Assembly (NCBI RefSeq): GCF_000159435.1
Contig: NZ_GG693412.1
Span: forward strand, 212,867-260,907
Reading direction: 5' to 3'
From: Limosilactobacillus vaginalis DSM 5837 = ATCC 49540
GTDB taxonomy: Bacteria; Bacillota; Bacilli; Lactobacillales; Lactobacillaceae
Length of the DNA: 48,041 nt
Made by a program: the position numbers and the translations under genes. Below, piece by piece: positions 17,078 through 25,582 of this stretch. The notes under the pieces are model-generated. The model searched no databases, was not told the origin of the DNA, and saw only the letters and a list, made by a program, of their open reading frames with translations. How positions within the stretch are numbered: position 1 is the stretch's first letter; every line of letters starts with the position of its first letter.

Positions 17078-18664
17078 TTAATCCTTGCTATCAGCCATCT
17101 TTTCTTCCTTTTGACCGAAACCTTTTCCTTCAGCAGCAAAGCGTTTGTCACCACGATATAGTTCAACACAAGTCCAAGCTAAGAGGACAAGGATGATAAT
17201 AATGGTGATGTAGGCTAAGACATCTGAAGTACCTTTTGACCAAATATCAAATCCTTCATATGTTGAAGGAAGGTTGTAGAGGTTCAAGAAAGTTAATGCA
17301 ATAACGGAGATCCAACCACAAACTTTAACCCAGCCGCGGTTCTTAAATTCACCCATTTCAACGTCACTGTTAGTCATCATTAACAATGGCAACATTGAGA
17401 ATGGTAGGGCAAATGCTAAGAATACCTGTGAGTTTTCCATTAGAAGGTTCAAAGCAGTGTGTTGTTGGATAGTTGATTCGCCTGAAGTCATCCCAACACA
17501 GATTAAAACAGGGATAACTGAGATAATCCGCGTAACAAGACGACGAGCCCAAAGTGGCATCTTCATGTGAACGAACCCTTCCATAATTACTTGACCAGTT
17601 AAGGTACCAGTAATGGTTGAGTTTTGACCAGAAGCAAGCAGGGCAACAGCAAATAGTGTTGAAAGAATACCAGACTTAGCAACTGCAATCAAAATTGGGT
17701 TACTGAGCATTGAAGTGTTGTTTAATGCATCGTAAAGGCCGAAGAATGAACTATCTTGAACGGCACCAGTCTTAAATACGGCAACCCCCATGATTAACAG
17801 CAATGCGTTAACAACAAAGGCTAATGACAATTGAATATTAGAATCCCAAGTGGTGAACCGGACAGTTTGCCGGATACTATCCAAGTCGTTGTGGTCGATT
17901 TGCCGAGTCTGAGAAATTGCTGAGTGGAGGTATAAGTTGTGAGGCATAACAGTCGCACCAATGATACCAAGTGAACCACTTAATGGAGTAATTCCACCGA
18001 TTTCTGGTGACTTAGCAATTGCCTTAGTAGAAGGCAATAAGCCAGCAAAAGCAGCACCCCAGTTAGGGTGTGACAATGCGACTTGGTAAGCAAAGACAAA
18101 CAGAATAACTAAAATTAGGCAGGCAACAATTGCTTCGATCTTCCGGAAACCAATCTTGGTTAATAATAGCAATACCAAAACATCAAGAACGGTAATAAAT
18201 ACTGATGGAATCAACGGAATATGGAATAACAAGTTAAGGGCGATTGCGGCACCAATAACTTCAGCAATATCAGTCGCCATGATGGCTAACTCAGTCATGA
18301 TCCAGAGAATAACACCTAATGCTTTACCGGTACGGGCCCGTGTTGCCTGGGCTAAGTCCATTTGACTCACGATTCCGAGTTTAGCCGCCATGTATTGAAG
18401 TAACATCGCAATCAAACTTGAAATCAAGATAGTAGTCATTAAGGTGTACTGGAAACTCTGACCACCGGTAATTGAAGTAGCCCAGTTACCAGGATCCATA
18501 TAACCCACGGCAACTAATGCACCAGGGCCAGAATAAGCGAATAATGTTCGCCAGAAACCTTTACCATGTGGAACCTTAATAGTTCCGTTAATCTCTTCCA
18601 GAGACTTACCGTTAGCATATTCAATTAAATGATGCTTACGGTGTTGATTTTTTGTGTTGTCCAC
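17078..18664 (-). CDS. mntH: Nramp-family Mn2+/H+ symporter
   Basis: This 528-residue protein has about 11 membrane helices. The Nramp helix 1 motif is present as VGYMDPGNWATS, with the metal-binding DPGN. The helix 6 region TVMPHNLYLHS contains the conserved MPHN. It should import manganese, which lactobacilli accumulate in place of superoxide dismutase. I prefer the GTG at 18664, 7-8 bases after AAAGGTGG; the ATG at 18682 overlaps that site's spacing and has no good ribosome site. GTTAAC-containing sequences just upstream (about 18691-18720) could bind a metal regulator, but I cannot assign one. Confidence 0.93.
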   Translation of the reverse strand: MDNTKNQHRKHHLIEYANGKSLEEINGTIKVPHGKGFWRTLFAYSGPGALVAVGYMDPGNWATSITGGQSFQYTLMTTILISSLIAMLLQYMAAKLGIVSQMDLAQATRARTGKALGVILWIMTELAIMATDIAEVIGAAIALNLLFHIPLIPSVFITVLDVLVLLLLTKIGFRKIEAIVACLILVILFVFAYQVALSHPNWGAAFAGLLPSTKAIAKSPEIGGITPLSGSLGIIGATVMPHNLYLHSAISQTRQIDHNDLDSIRQTVRFTTWDSNIQLSLAFVVNALLLIMGVAVFKTGAVQDSSFFGLYDALNNTSMLSNPILIAVAKSGILSTLFAVALLASGQNSTITGTLTGQVIMEGFVHMKMPLWARRLVTRIISVIPVLICVGMTSGESTIQQHTALNLLMENSQVFLAFALPFSMLPLLMMTNSDVEMGEFKNRGWVKVCGWISVIALTFLNLYNLPSTYEGFDIWSKGTSDVLAYITIIIILVLLAWTCVELYRGDKRFAAEGKGFGQKEEKMADSKD

Positions 18665-19042
18665 GCCAAATCCACCTTTCATCTTTTTTTGTTAACACAA
18701 ATTGAACAGATCGGTTAACTTAAATTGATTACTTTTTTAGGGTAACATAAAAAATAATATACTACAACGGAAGATTGCCTATTTGACGGTCTTTGTTAGT
18801 GGGATGAGGAAAAGCAAAAGACAAATTTTGGTTGACCTAACGAGGATCAAACCGCTTTCAAAAAGCGAAAATAAAATTTAAAATTCATAAAAATAATTAA
18901 TTATTTTTAAATCAAAGAAACAAAGAATGAAATCACTAAGTGGTAGAAGAAATTTATGTTAACCGGTTGACATTGAAATGCTAATTCGATTATAATCAAA
19001 CGCATAAGTTAAAAGAAATATTTCACAAGCGAGGTATTAGTA
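18665..19042. promoter_or_regulatory. 378-bp intergenic region: divergent promoters of mntH and the alcohol dehydrogenase
   Basis: No gene is seen. For the plus-strand gene, TTGACA (18967-18972) and TATAAT (18991-18996) are 18 bases apart, and the -35 overlaps an AACCGGTT palindrome at 18961-18968. A small perfect dyad, CGCTTT-CAA-AAAGCG, lies at 18853-18867; one strand partly resembles a cre. The mntH side is AT-rich. Confidence 0.6.
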
Positions 19043-20056
19043 ATGAAAGCTCTTGTATTAACTGCTGTTAAGAACTTAGAAGTTAAAGACGTTGATATGC
19101 CTGAAATTAAGCCTGATGAAGTGCTTGTTCACACTGCCTATGCAGGTATTTGTGGAACCGATCACGCACTCTACGCTGGATTACCAGGTTCAGCTGATGC
19201 TGTTCCACCAATTGTATTGGGACACGAAAACTCTGGTGTGGTTGCCAAGGTTGGTTCAGAAGTTAAGAATGTTAAGGTTGGGGACCGGGTTTCTGTTGAC
19301 CCTAACATCTACTGTGGCGAATGTAAGTACTGCCGGACATCCCGTCCAGAACTTTGTGAACATTTAGATGCAGTTGGTGTTACTCGTGATGGTGGATTTG
19401 AAGATTACTTCACTGCACCAGCTAAGGTTGTATACCCAATTCCTGACAGTCTTTCATTAAAGGCGGCTGCGGTTACTGAACCACTTTCATGTGCTGTTCA
19501 CGGGGTTGACCTTCTTGAATTGCACCCATACCAAAAAGTATTGGTTATTGGTGATGGCTTCATGGGCCAACTTTTCGTTCAAACTTTACTTGCTCAAGGG
19601 GTAGAAGAAGTTACCTTGAGTGGTCTTTCTGAAGACAAGTTGAAGTTAAACCACGACAAGTTTGGTGCGAAGACTATTAATACTGCTAAGGGTGAAAAGA
19701 TTCCTAACGATACTTACGACATCGTCATTGAAGCCGTTGGTCGTCCAGAAACCCAAGAACAAGCGGTTGAAGCAGCTGCTCGTGGTGGCCAGGTATTAAT
19801 GTTTGGTGTTGGTAACCCAGATGATAAGTTCTCCATTAACAGTTATGAAGTATTCCAAAAGCAATTAACCATTCAAGGTGCTTTCATTAACCCTTACTGC
19901 TTTGAAGATGCAATTGCTTTGATGGGTTCAGGTAAGGTTGATGTCTTACCATTGCTTTCTCACGAATTTGACCTTAAGGAAGTTGATGACTTTGTAAATG
20001 GTCGAATTGATGGTGTTTCTAAGGCTGTTGTTAAGTTAGCTGGGGAAGAAGCCTAA
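19043..20056 (+). CDS. Zinc-dependent alcohol/polyol dehydrogenase (MDR family)
   Basis: This 337-residue medium-chain dehydrogenase has catalytic zinc ligands in GICGTD (Cys37) and GHEN (His61, Glu62). The structural zinc Cys residues are at 91, 94, 97 and 105 (CGECKYC...ELC). The nucleotide-binding loop reads GDGFMG. The pattern is closest to the sorbitol/threonine/polyol dehydrogenase branch, but the substrate cannot be read from sequence. A near-consensus promoter and a terminator flank it, so it is monocistronic. Its codon use is highly biased, suggesting strong expression. Confidence 0.88.
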   Translation: MKALVLTAVKNLEVKDVDMPEIKPDEVLVHTAYAGICGTDHALYAGLPGSADAVPPIVLGHENSGVVAKVGSEVKNVKVGDRVSVDPNIYCGECKYCRTSRPELCEHLDAVGVTRDGGFEDYFTAPAKVVYPIPDSLSLKAAAVTEPLSCAVHGVDLLELHPYQKVLVIGDGFMGQLFVQTLLAQGVEEVTLSGLSEDKLKLNHDKFGAKTINTAKGEKIPNDTYDIVIEAVGRPETQEQAVEAAARGGQVLMFGVGNPDDKFSINSYEVFQKQLTIQGAFINPYCFEDAIALMGSGKVDVLPLLSHEFDLKEVDDFVNGRIDGVSKAVVKLAGEEA

Positions 20057-20080
20057 AGACAAGTTGAATTTTATAAAAAA

Positions 20081-20116
20081 GATTGAGTTTAGAACGAGCT
20101 CAATCCTTTTTTTTGC
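20081..20116 (+). terminator. Terminator after the alcohol dehydrogenase
   Basis: GATTGAG (20081) pairs with CTCAATC and is followed by TTTTTTTT. Confidence 0.8.
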
Positions 20117-20123
20117 TCAAAGG

Positions 20124-20180
20124 TTGACACGGTGTCACCGAAATGTTACTGTTAATTTAACGAAAAGTGACACGATGTCA
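20124..20180 (+). promoter_or_regulatory. Twin TetR-type operators and promoter of the hrt-like operon
   Basis: Two near-identical palindromes are present: TGACACGGTGTCA (20125-20137) and TGACACGATGTCA (20168-20180), with centres 43 bp apart, about four helical turns. The first overlaps a TTGACA -35 (20124-20129). An extended -10 (TGTTACTGT, ending 20152) lies between the two. From memory, the Lactococcus HrtR operator has the same TGACAC/GTGTCA arms. Confidence 0.85.
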
Positions 20181-20202
20181 ACCGATCAACGGGGGAATTA
20201 AA

Positions 20203-20721
20203 ATGCCAAGCACAACTTTCTTAAATTTAAATGAGGATAAAAGGAAAAAGGTCGTTCAATCGTTATTACTGGAGTTTAGTAACCATAGTGTTTCTGATGC
20301 ACAGGTTGCACGGATTGTTAAAGAAGCGGGAATTGCTCGTGGGGCTTTTTATAAGTACTTTAATGATTTGCAAGATGCATATGCTTACCTTTACCAGCAA
20401 GCAATGGTTGAAATTCATAAAAAGATCACGAATAGTAGCCAGATACTTAGCGCGGAAGAGTACCGGAAACAGATTAAAGATTTTTTAGATGCTGTTAATG
20501 GCAGTCCGTATCAAGATTTGATTCGGCTTCATTTTCAAGTAAATGAAAGTCTAGTTAAACCAAGTCACACTAAGGCTCCGCAACCAAAGGACAGTCGAGA
20601 GTGGGGAGTGATGGTATTAAGTCATGAGGCAATCAAGGAGAGCCTCCAAACTCCAGAGAAGGAAAAGCAGATTATCGAACGGTGTTACGAAGCAATTCGA
20701 CTTCTAACACAGAAAGCGTGA
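20203..20721 (+). CDS. hrtR: TetR-family repressor, probable heme sensor HrtR
   Basis: This 172-residue regulator has an N-terminal helix-turn-helix (about 29-52, including GIARGAFYKYFND) and a helical ligand domain. His72 matches the heme ligand position reported for Lactococcus HrtR, and His141 is a candidate second ligand. The start is the ATG at 20203 after GGGGGAA; an upstream in-frame GTG lies inside the second operator. It precedes a permease and an ATPase in the same order as hrtR-hrtB-hrtA and is almost certainly autoregulated. Heme as ligand is inferred from operator, gene order and His72. Confidence 0.82.
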   Translation: MPSTTFLNLNEDKRKKVVQSLLLEFSNHSVSDAQVARIVKEAGIARGAFYKYFNDLQDAYAYLYQQAMVEIHKKITNSSQILSAEEYRKQIKDFLDAVNGSPYQDLIRLHFQVNESLVKPSHTKAPQPKDSREWGVMVLSHEAIKESLQTPEKEKQIIERCYEAIRLLTQKA

Positions 20722-20726
20722 TTTAG

Positions 20727-21791
20727 ATGTTTTTAGCAATCAAGGAAATTTTACATGAAAAATTTCGCTATGGCCTAATAATGGCAATGTTTATCCTGAT
20801 TAGTTATTTGATGCTGATTTTAATGGGATTAATGTTGGGACTAGCGAACGAAAACACCGCAGCAATAAAGTCTTGGGGTACACAGACAGTATTTTTGAAT
20901 AAGGATAGTAACGATAGCCTTAGTCAATCATTAATTACAAAGGATCAAATTAAAAGCCTTTCTAAAAATGATGCGCTTGTCGGGGCAACTCCAGTGGTTA
21001 TCGAAACAACCGATAAAACAAATCACCATAAGGAAAACATCCAGTTTGTTGGTTTAGCTCGTGATCAATTTATTTACCAGGATCGGTTGGAATTAGTTAG
21101 TGGACACCGGGCAAAGAATGATCACCAGATTGTATTGGATGAAAGTTTGAGAGATAAGGGATACCGCTTGGGAAAGAAGGTTACCTTAAATTCACTTTCC
21201 CCAAAATATGAAGTTGTTGGCTTTGCAAAAAATGCAAAACTGAATATTGCACCAATTGCATACGGAAGCTTAGGAACATGGCGAAATTTAAAAGGAGTAA
21301 ATAATTCAATTGTTGCTAGCGGTGTTTTTAGTAACCAAAAGCAGGCAGCTAGCAATGAACCCAAATTGGCTCACTATACCGCAAAAGAATTTATCAATAA
21401 GTTGCCGGGTTACCGAGCTCAGAATACAACCTTTATCTTTATGATTTCATTTTTAATGGTAATTTCATTGATTATCATTGCTGTTTTCCTCTATATCTTA
21501 ACAATGCAGAAAATGGCTCATTTTGCAGTCCTTAGAGCTCAAGGGGTTCCAGCAAAGCACTTAGTTAGTTCAACGCTAGCTCAAGCAGTAATCTTAGTCT
21601 TTGTTGGTGATGTTGGAGGAATTATCTTAACTGAACTGACTTCACTGATGTTACCAACCACGGTACCAATCTTGATGAACTGGCCCTTAATTTTAGGATT
21701 ATCTGCTGTGATGATTGTTTTAGGAATACTTGGTGCGTTATTACCTGTAAGACTAATTCTTAAGATTGATCCAGTTGAGGCACTTAATTAA
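20727..21791 (+). CDS. hrtB: Heme exporter-like permease HrtB (FtsX/MacB topology)
   Basis: This 354-residue protein has one N-terminal membrane helix (about 15-38), a large outer domain and three C-terminal helices (from about 235). That is the MacB-type topology of HrtB, and the length matches. It would expel heme or a similar hydrophobic toxin, driven by the ATPase encoded next. It begins 5 bases after the regulator stop. Other FtsX-type exporters have the same shape, so the substrate depends on the operon context. Confidence 0.82.
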   Translation: MFLAIKEILHEKFRYGLIMAMFILISYLMLILMGLMLGLANENTAAIKSWGTQTVFLNKDSNDSLSQSLITKDQIKSLSKNDALVGATPVVIETTDKTNHHKENIQFVGLARDQFIYQDRLELVSGHRAKNDHQIVLDESLRDKGYRLGKKVTLNSLSPKYEVVGFAKNAKLNIAPIAYGSLGTWRNLKGVNNSIVASGVFSNQKQAASNEPKLAHYTAKEFINKLPGYRAQNTTFIFMISFLMVISLIIIAVFLYILTMQKMAHFAVLRAQGVPAKHLVSSTLAQAVILVFVGDVGGIILTELTSLMLPTTVPILMNWPLILGLSAVMIVLGILGALLPVRLILKIDPVEALN

Positions 21792-21805
21792 GGGGGGGAA
21801 GAATT

Positions 21806-22492
21806 ATGGAAACAGCCATAAAGTTAGAGAATGTAAATAAGTCCTTCGGTAAGGGAATCGGTAAAGTTCAGGTATTAAAGGATGTTAATTTTGCGGCCAA
21901 TCTTGGTGAACTATGTTTAGTTCTTGGGCCTTCTGGTTCTGGTAAAAGTACATTTCTTACGATTGCGGGAGGCCTTCAAACACCGGATAGCGGGAAAGTA
22001 ATCATTGATGGTCAAGATTTTTTGAGTCTCCCGAGTAAGAAACGGGATCAATTTCGGTTAAATAAAATTGGCTTTGTCCTTCAATCGTATAACCTGTTAC
22101 CATATTTAAACATTGCTGACCAATTTAAGCTGGTTCAGCAGGTAAAGGAAGATGGCAACATGGATCAAAAAGAATTCCATCAATTACTTGATGAACTTGG
22201 AATTGAAAAACTATTAAAACAGTATCCGGCCGAACTTTCTGGTGGGCAAAATCAACGGGTTGCAATTGCCCGAGCACTATATACTGAACCACAAATTGTT
22301 TTAGCTGATGAACCAACATCTGCTCTTGATAGCGATCGGGTGGAAATGGTTGGAAAACTATTAAAAGAATTAGCTGCTGAGCGAAACAAGGCGGTAATCG
22401 TAGTAACTCACGATCTTCGGTTACGTCAATTTGCCGATAAGATTTATCAATTAGAGGATGGCAAACTAAAGCGCGAAAAAGTTCCCCAATAA
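21806..22492 (+). CDS. hrtA: Heme exporter-like ATPase HrtA
   Basis: This 228-residue ABC ATPase has Walker A GPSGSGKST, signature LSGGQNQR, Walker [12 protein letters not shown] and the switch His in VVTHDLRLR. It belongs to the LolD/MacB-like group and pairs with the HrtB-like permease. It follows an AAGGGGGGGAAG ribosome site, 14 bases after the permease stop. A 14-bp perfect palindrome starts at the last base of its stop codon. Confidence 0.85.
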   Translation: METAIKLENVNKSFGKGIGKVQVLKDVNFAANLGELCLVLGPSGSGKSTFLTIAGGLQTPDSGKVIIDGQDFLSLPSKKRDQFRLNKIGFVLQSYNLLPYLNIADQFKLVQQVKEDGNMDQKEFHQLLDELGIEKLLKQYPAELSGGQNQRVAIARALYTEPQIVLADEPTSALDSDRVEMVGKLLKELAAERNKAVIVVTHDLRLRQFADKIYQLEDGKLKREKVPQ

Positions 22493-22505
22493 TTTCCCGG
22501 GAAAT
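22492..22505. repeat. 14-bp perfect palindrome, copy 1
   Basis: ATTTCCCGGGAAAT lies immediately after the hrtA-like gene and about 60 bp before the -10 of the next transporter. The identical sequence occurs at 41268-41281. Confidence 0.7.
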
Positions 22506-22614
22506 GATAATAAGATTTAATTTAGAATTATCCAAGGTAATTTTATAAGAGCGGTAACCTTGATATAATCGTTATATTAATGAGCGTTTAGATAAAACAG
22601 TTAAGGAGGAGACT

Positions 22615-24594
22615 ATGGCCTTTCTGGAATTAAAGGATATCCGCAAAGCATATTACCTAGATAAACAGAAATTTCCCGTTCTTAAGGGAATTGATCTTTC
22701 TTTTGAGCGTGGCGAATTTGTTTCGATTCTTGGGGAATCCGGTGGTGGAAAGTCCACTTTAATGAATATTATTGGGGGCTTAGACCGTAATTTTAAGGGG
22801 AAAGTGATCGTTGACGGGAAAATAATTGATCACAGTAAGGAAAAGCAGTTGGACAACTATCGGCGCTCAACTGTTGGTTATATTTACCAGTCGTATAACT
22901 TAATTTCTCACCTAACAGTTCTTGATAATGTTTTGATTGCTCTTGATATGACAACCTTAGATAAAGCTGCTCGACGAAAACGGACATTAGAACTGCTAGA
23001 GCGAGTGGGGTTAGCTGATCAAGTTAATAAGCACCCCAACCATTTATCTGGTGGTCAAAAGCAACGGGTAGCGATCGCGCGAGCACTAGCTAATGATCCT
23101 CAGTTAATCATTGCTGATGAACCAACGGGGGCCCTTGATTCTGAGAATACAAAAGAAGTATTGAACCTTCTAGATGATATTGCAAAGGACGGGAAACTAG
23201 TAATTGCCGTTACCCACTCACAAGAAGTAGCGGATCATGGGACCCGGATTGTTCATCTTGCAGACGGAAAAATTGATGGAGATGAACGGCTTAGACCCGC
23301 ATATCCAATTCCGGATGATCCAGAGCATCTTCAATCACGGGTCCTTCCGGCAATGGCAAGCTACCGGACCTCATTTAAGCATTTGATGTATAATTTTTGG
23401 CGAAATTCGCTAATAATGCTTGGAACAGCAATTGGTATTTTTGCGGTCCTCCTGTTCAGCGGATTGGGGAATGGTGTAAATGGCTATATGCAAGACCAAA
23501 TTAATTCGTTAGCCAATCCCCGGAGTATTACCATCCTAAAAAACACCACTGGGAAAAAGATGACCCAGGATCAACTACAGATGTCTACCCAGAACATGAT
23601 GGCGGATCCGCAATCGATGTTTATTAAACAAAGTGAGATTAATCAAGTGAAGAAGATTGCCGGAATATCCTCTGTCGAAAAGGGGTATATGTTACCAAGT
23701 TACCGGCTTTCGTATAAGGATCTCCAACAAAGCGGCACTTCAATGGAAAGCTGGACTGATGCAACCACAACTAGGGGAATTACTAAGGGTCATAAACCAG
23801 GTAATGGTGAGATCGTCCTTACTAAACAACAAGCAATCCAATTAAGCAGTGCTAAAAAGTATCGGCAATTAATTGGAAAGACAGTTAAGCTTAGTTTCAA
23901 CTGGGTTGATGTTTCAGGGAAGCCAGTTCAAGCAGAGGGGAATGTCAAAGTATCAGGCATTTCTAATGGTACTAGTGTGAGGACTTCGATTAATTCCGCA
24001 ACGCTAACCAGGATGATTCGCGAAGCTAATGGTAGCGTCCAGCCTAACTTTCTTTCTGTAAATGTTAAGGATCTAAACCAGGTCCAGACTGTTGCTGATC
24101 GGGTTAATAATTTACGGAATGCCCAGAATAAGCGAATCCTAGGTGCAATGACGGTCGGCTCAATTTTGAAGACTGTTAATACCTACGTTAAGTTAGCCTC
24201 TACCCTGCTTGCTGCCATTGCTGGAATTTCATTGCTTGTTTCGGCCTTGATGATTATTGTAACAATGTACATGTCAGTTTCAGAGCGGACCAAGGAAATC
24301 GGCATTTTACGGGCACTCGGTGAACGAAAAAAGGATATTCGCCGACTGTTCACATCCGAATCGTTGTTTATTGGATTCTTTTCCGCAATTTTGGCCCTGA
24401 TCATTGTCTTTATTGCCACATTAGCAATTAATCATGGCCTATATCACTTGATTAAATATAATATTATTCAAATTACTTTTGGTAATATTGCTTTTGCCTT
24501 TATAGTAGCGTTGGTTATTTCATTCTTGGCAGCTCTATTGCCAGCCCGGCGAGCAGCTAACTTGAATCCAATTGATGCGCTTGCGGCAGATTAA
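22615..24594 (+). CDS. MacB-like ABC exporter, ATPase fused to permease
   Basis: This 659-residue protein has an N-terminal ATPase (1-225) with Walker A GESGGGKST, signature LSGGQKQR and Walker B IIADEPTGALD. A membrane helix (about 265-288), a large outer domain and three C-terminal helices (from about 520) follow, with the FtsX motif SERTKEIGILRALGERKKDI. Such proteins export peptides, macrolides or antimicrobial compounds; no partner adaptor is adjacent. It has its own promoter, with TATAAT at 22564-22569, and an AAGGAGGAG site. The substrate is unknown. Confidence 0.9.
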   Translation: MAFLELKDIRKAYYLDKQKFPVLKGIDLSFERGEFVSILGESGGGKSTLMNIIGGLDRNFKGKVIVDGKIIDHSKEKQLDNYRRSTVGYIYQSYNLISHLTVLDNVLIALDMTTLDKAARRKRTLELLERVGLADQVNKHPNHLSGGQKQRVAIARALANDPQLIIADEPTGALDSENTKEVLNLLDDIAKDGKLVIAVTHSQEVADHGTRIVHLADGKIDGDERLRPAYPIPDDPEHLQSRVLPAMASYRTSFKHLMYNFWRNSLIMLGTAIGIFAVLLFSGLGNGVNGYMQDQINSLANPRSITILKNTTGKKMTQDQLQMSTQNMMADPQSMFIKQSEINQVKKIAGISSVEKGYMLPSYRLSYKDLQQSGTSMESWTDATTTRGITKGHKPGNGEIVLTKQQAIQLSSAKKYRQLIGKTVKLSFNWVDVSGKPVQAEGNVKVSGISNGTSVRTSINSATLTRMIREANGSVQPNFLSVNVKDLNQVQTVADRVNNLRNAQNKRILGAMTVGSILKTVNTYVKLASTLLAAIAGISLLVSALMIIVTMYMSVSERTKEIGILRALGERKKDIRRLFTSESLFIGFFSAILALIIVFIATLAINHGLYHLIKYNIIQITFGNIAFAFIVALVISFLAALLPARRAANLNPIDALAAD

Positions 24595-24619
24595 AAGATC
24601 AGAATCGAATAATATTGAA

Positions 24620-24668
24620 TAGGGGGCATAATCGATTAGTCATGACTGACGATCGGTGGTGCTCCTTT
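24620..24668 (+). terminator. Terminator after the MacB-like exporter
   Basis: GGGGCA (from 24622) and TGCTCC flank an imperfect inner stem with AGTCA-TGAC-TGAC and are followed by TTTTC. Confidence 0.6.
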
Positions 24669-24781
24669 TCTTATGTTTAATATACTATTTTGACTAAAAT
24701 GACTATTATCATGATAAAACTTTAAAAATATTTTTAGGTTATCCGAAAATGACAGTATAATAGACAATGGAGGTGTTAGGA

Positions 24782-25018
24782 ATGACGACGGTTTATATTC
24801 AAGACAAAGAAAACGCAACTCAAGAATTTAATTGTTCTGATGGTTCCACTGGTGTACTTAAAGTGGAAGATTTAACAACGACACCAACATATTATTTTAA
24901 GTTTTATGCTCATAGTCACCCGAGTTTTCGGTTAACCGATAATGACTTTCATGATGGAAAGAAAGTTGTGATTCGGGACATCATGGCGAAAGATCAAATT
25001 GCTTTAAAGTTTACTTAG
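24782..25018 (+). CDS. Small protein of unknown function (78 aa)
   Basis: The ATG at 24782 follows GGAGGTGTTAGGA, so I use it rather than the upstream in-frame ATG at 24767, which overlaps the ribosome site. A TATAAT lies at 24756-24761, very close to the start, so the leader is short. The product is acidic with no signal or membrane segment (for example YYFKFYAHSHPSFRLTD). I do not recognise a family. Confidence 0.65.
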   Translation: MTTVYIQDKENATQEFNCSDGSTGVLKVEDLTTTPTYYFKFYAHSHPSFRLTDNDFHDGKKVVIRDIMAKDQIALKFT

Positions 25019-25059
25019 TTTCTGTGGATAGTGGGACGCTAGGTAAAAATTAAATATAA

Positions 25060-25125
25060 TAAAACGGGCGGGAATGTGATAGGAGTCGTTTGTGGCTTCA
25101 TTTCACGTCCCCGTCCGTTTATTTT
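25060..25125. terminator. Bidirectional terminator
   Basis: AAACGGGCGGGAA pairs imperfectly with the CCCCGTCCGTTT arm, with T-rich sequence on the plus side. It separates the small plus-strand gene from the convergent ArsR gene. Confidence 0.6.
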
Positions 25126-25136
25126 TCCGTTAGAAA

Positions 25137-25448
25137 TTACCGATGGATTATTTGCTCTGCGTGTGAAAGCACATCTGCAATCAGCGTCATTACTTGTGGA
25201 TCTTCGAGGCGGTAGATAATCGTTTTTCCGTCGCGTCGCTGTTCGACCAAATTAAACTTGCGGAGTAGCTGCAGTTGGTGGGATACCCCTGATTGTTCCC
25301 ACTTCATCCGTTGACTAATTTCCGTTACGCTCATTGAATCTTGAATTAAGAGATATAGTAATTGCAGTCGTTTCGGATTACCAAGTAACTTAAATAATTG
25401 ACTAATCTCCTCTATGTCAGCAAAAGCTCTCCCCGTTTGACTAATCAT
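25137..25448 (-). CDS. ArsR/SmtB-family repressor
   Basis: This 103-residue winged helix protein has KLLGNPKRLQLLYLL and the recognition helix GVSHQLQLLRKFNLVEQ. The alpha-3 Cys site of ArsR/CadC is absent. An alpha-5 site with SmtB/CzrA spacing is only partly kept: Asp83, Gln85 (for His), His96 and Gln99 (for His). It may sense zinc weakly or something other than a metal. The ATG at 25448 follows AAAAGGGTGATT; a longer frame upstream has no support. No transporter partner lies next to it. Confidence 0.85.
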   Translation of the reverse strand: MISQTGRAFADIEEISQLFKLLGNPKRLQLLYLLIQDSMSVTEISQRMKWEQSGVSHQLQLLRKFNLVEQRRDGKTIIYRLEDPQVMTLIADVLSHAEQIIHR

Positions 25449-25516
25449 GTAATCACCCTTTTCACTATCCAAACTCAGGCCAAAACATATCAATACATAT
25501 AACTCTATTATATAAC

Positions 25517-25562
25517 AAATGCGCTTAAGTATGATTCTTTTATCATGCTTAAGCGCATTATT
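25517..25562 (-). terminator. Terminator after the LysM hydrolase gene
   Basis: On the minus strand, AATGCGCTTAAGCATGA pairs with TCATACTTAAGCGCATT and is followed by TGTTAT. The arms are nearly perfect over 17 bases. Confidence 0.7.
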
Positions 25563-25582
25563 TTAATGATTTAATTATTTGA

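Noticed and set aside
18849-18867. cre site upstream of the alcohol dehydrogenase
   Set aside because: The right half deviates at two key positions, and the stretch is better described as a small CGCTTT/AAAGCG dyad of unknown role.
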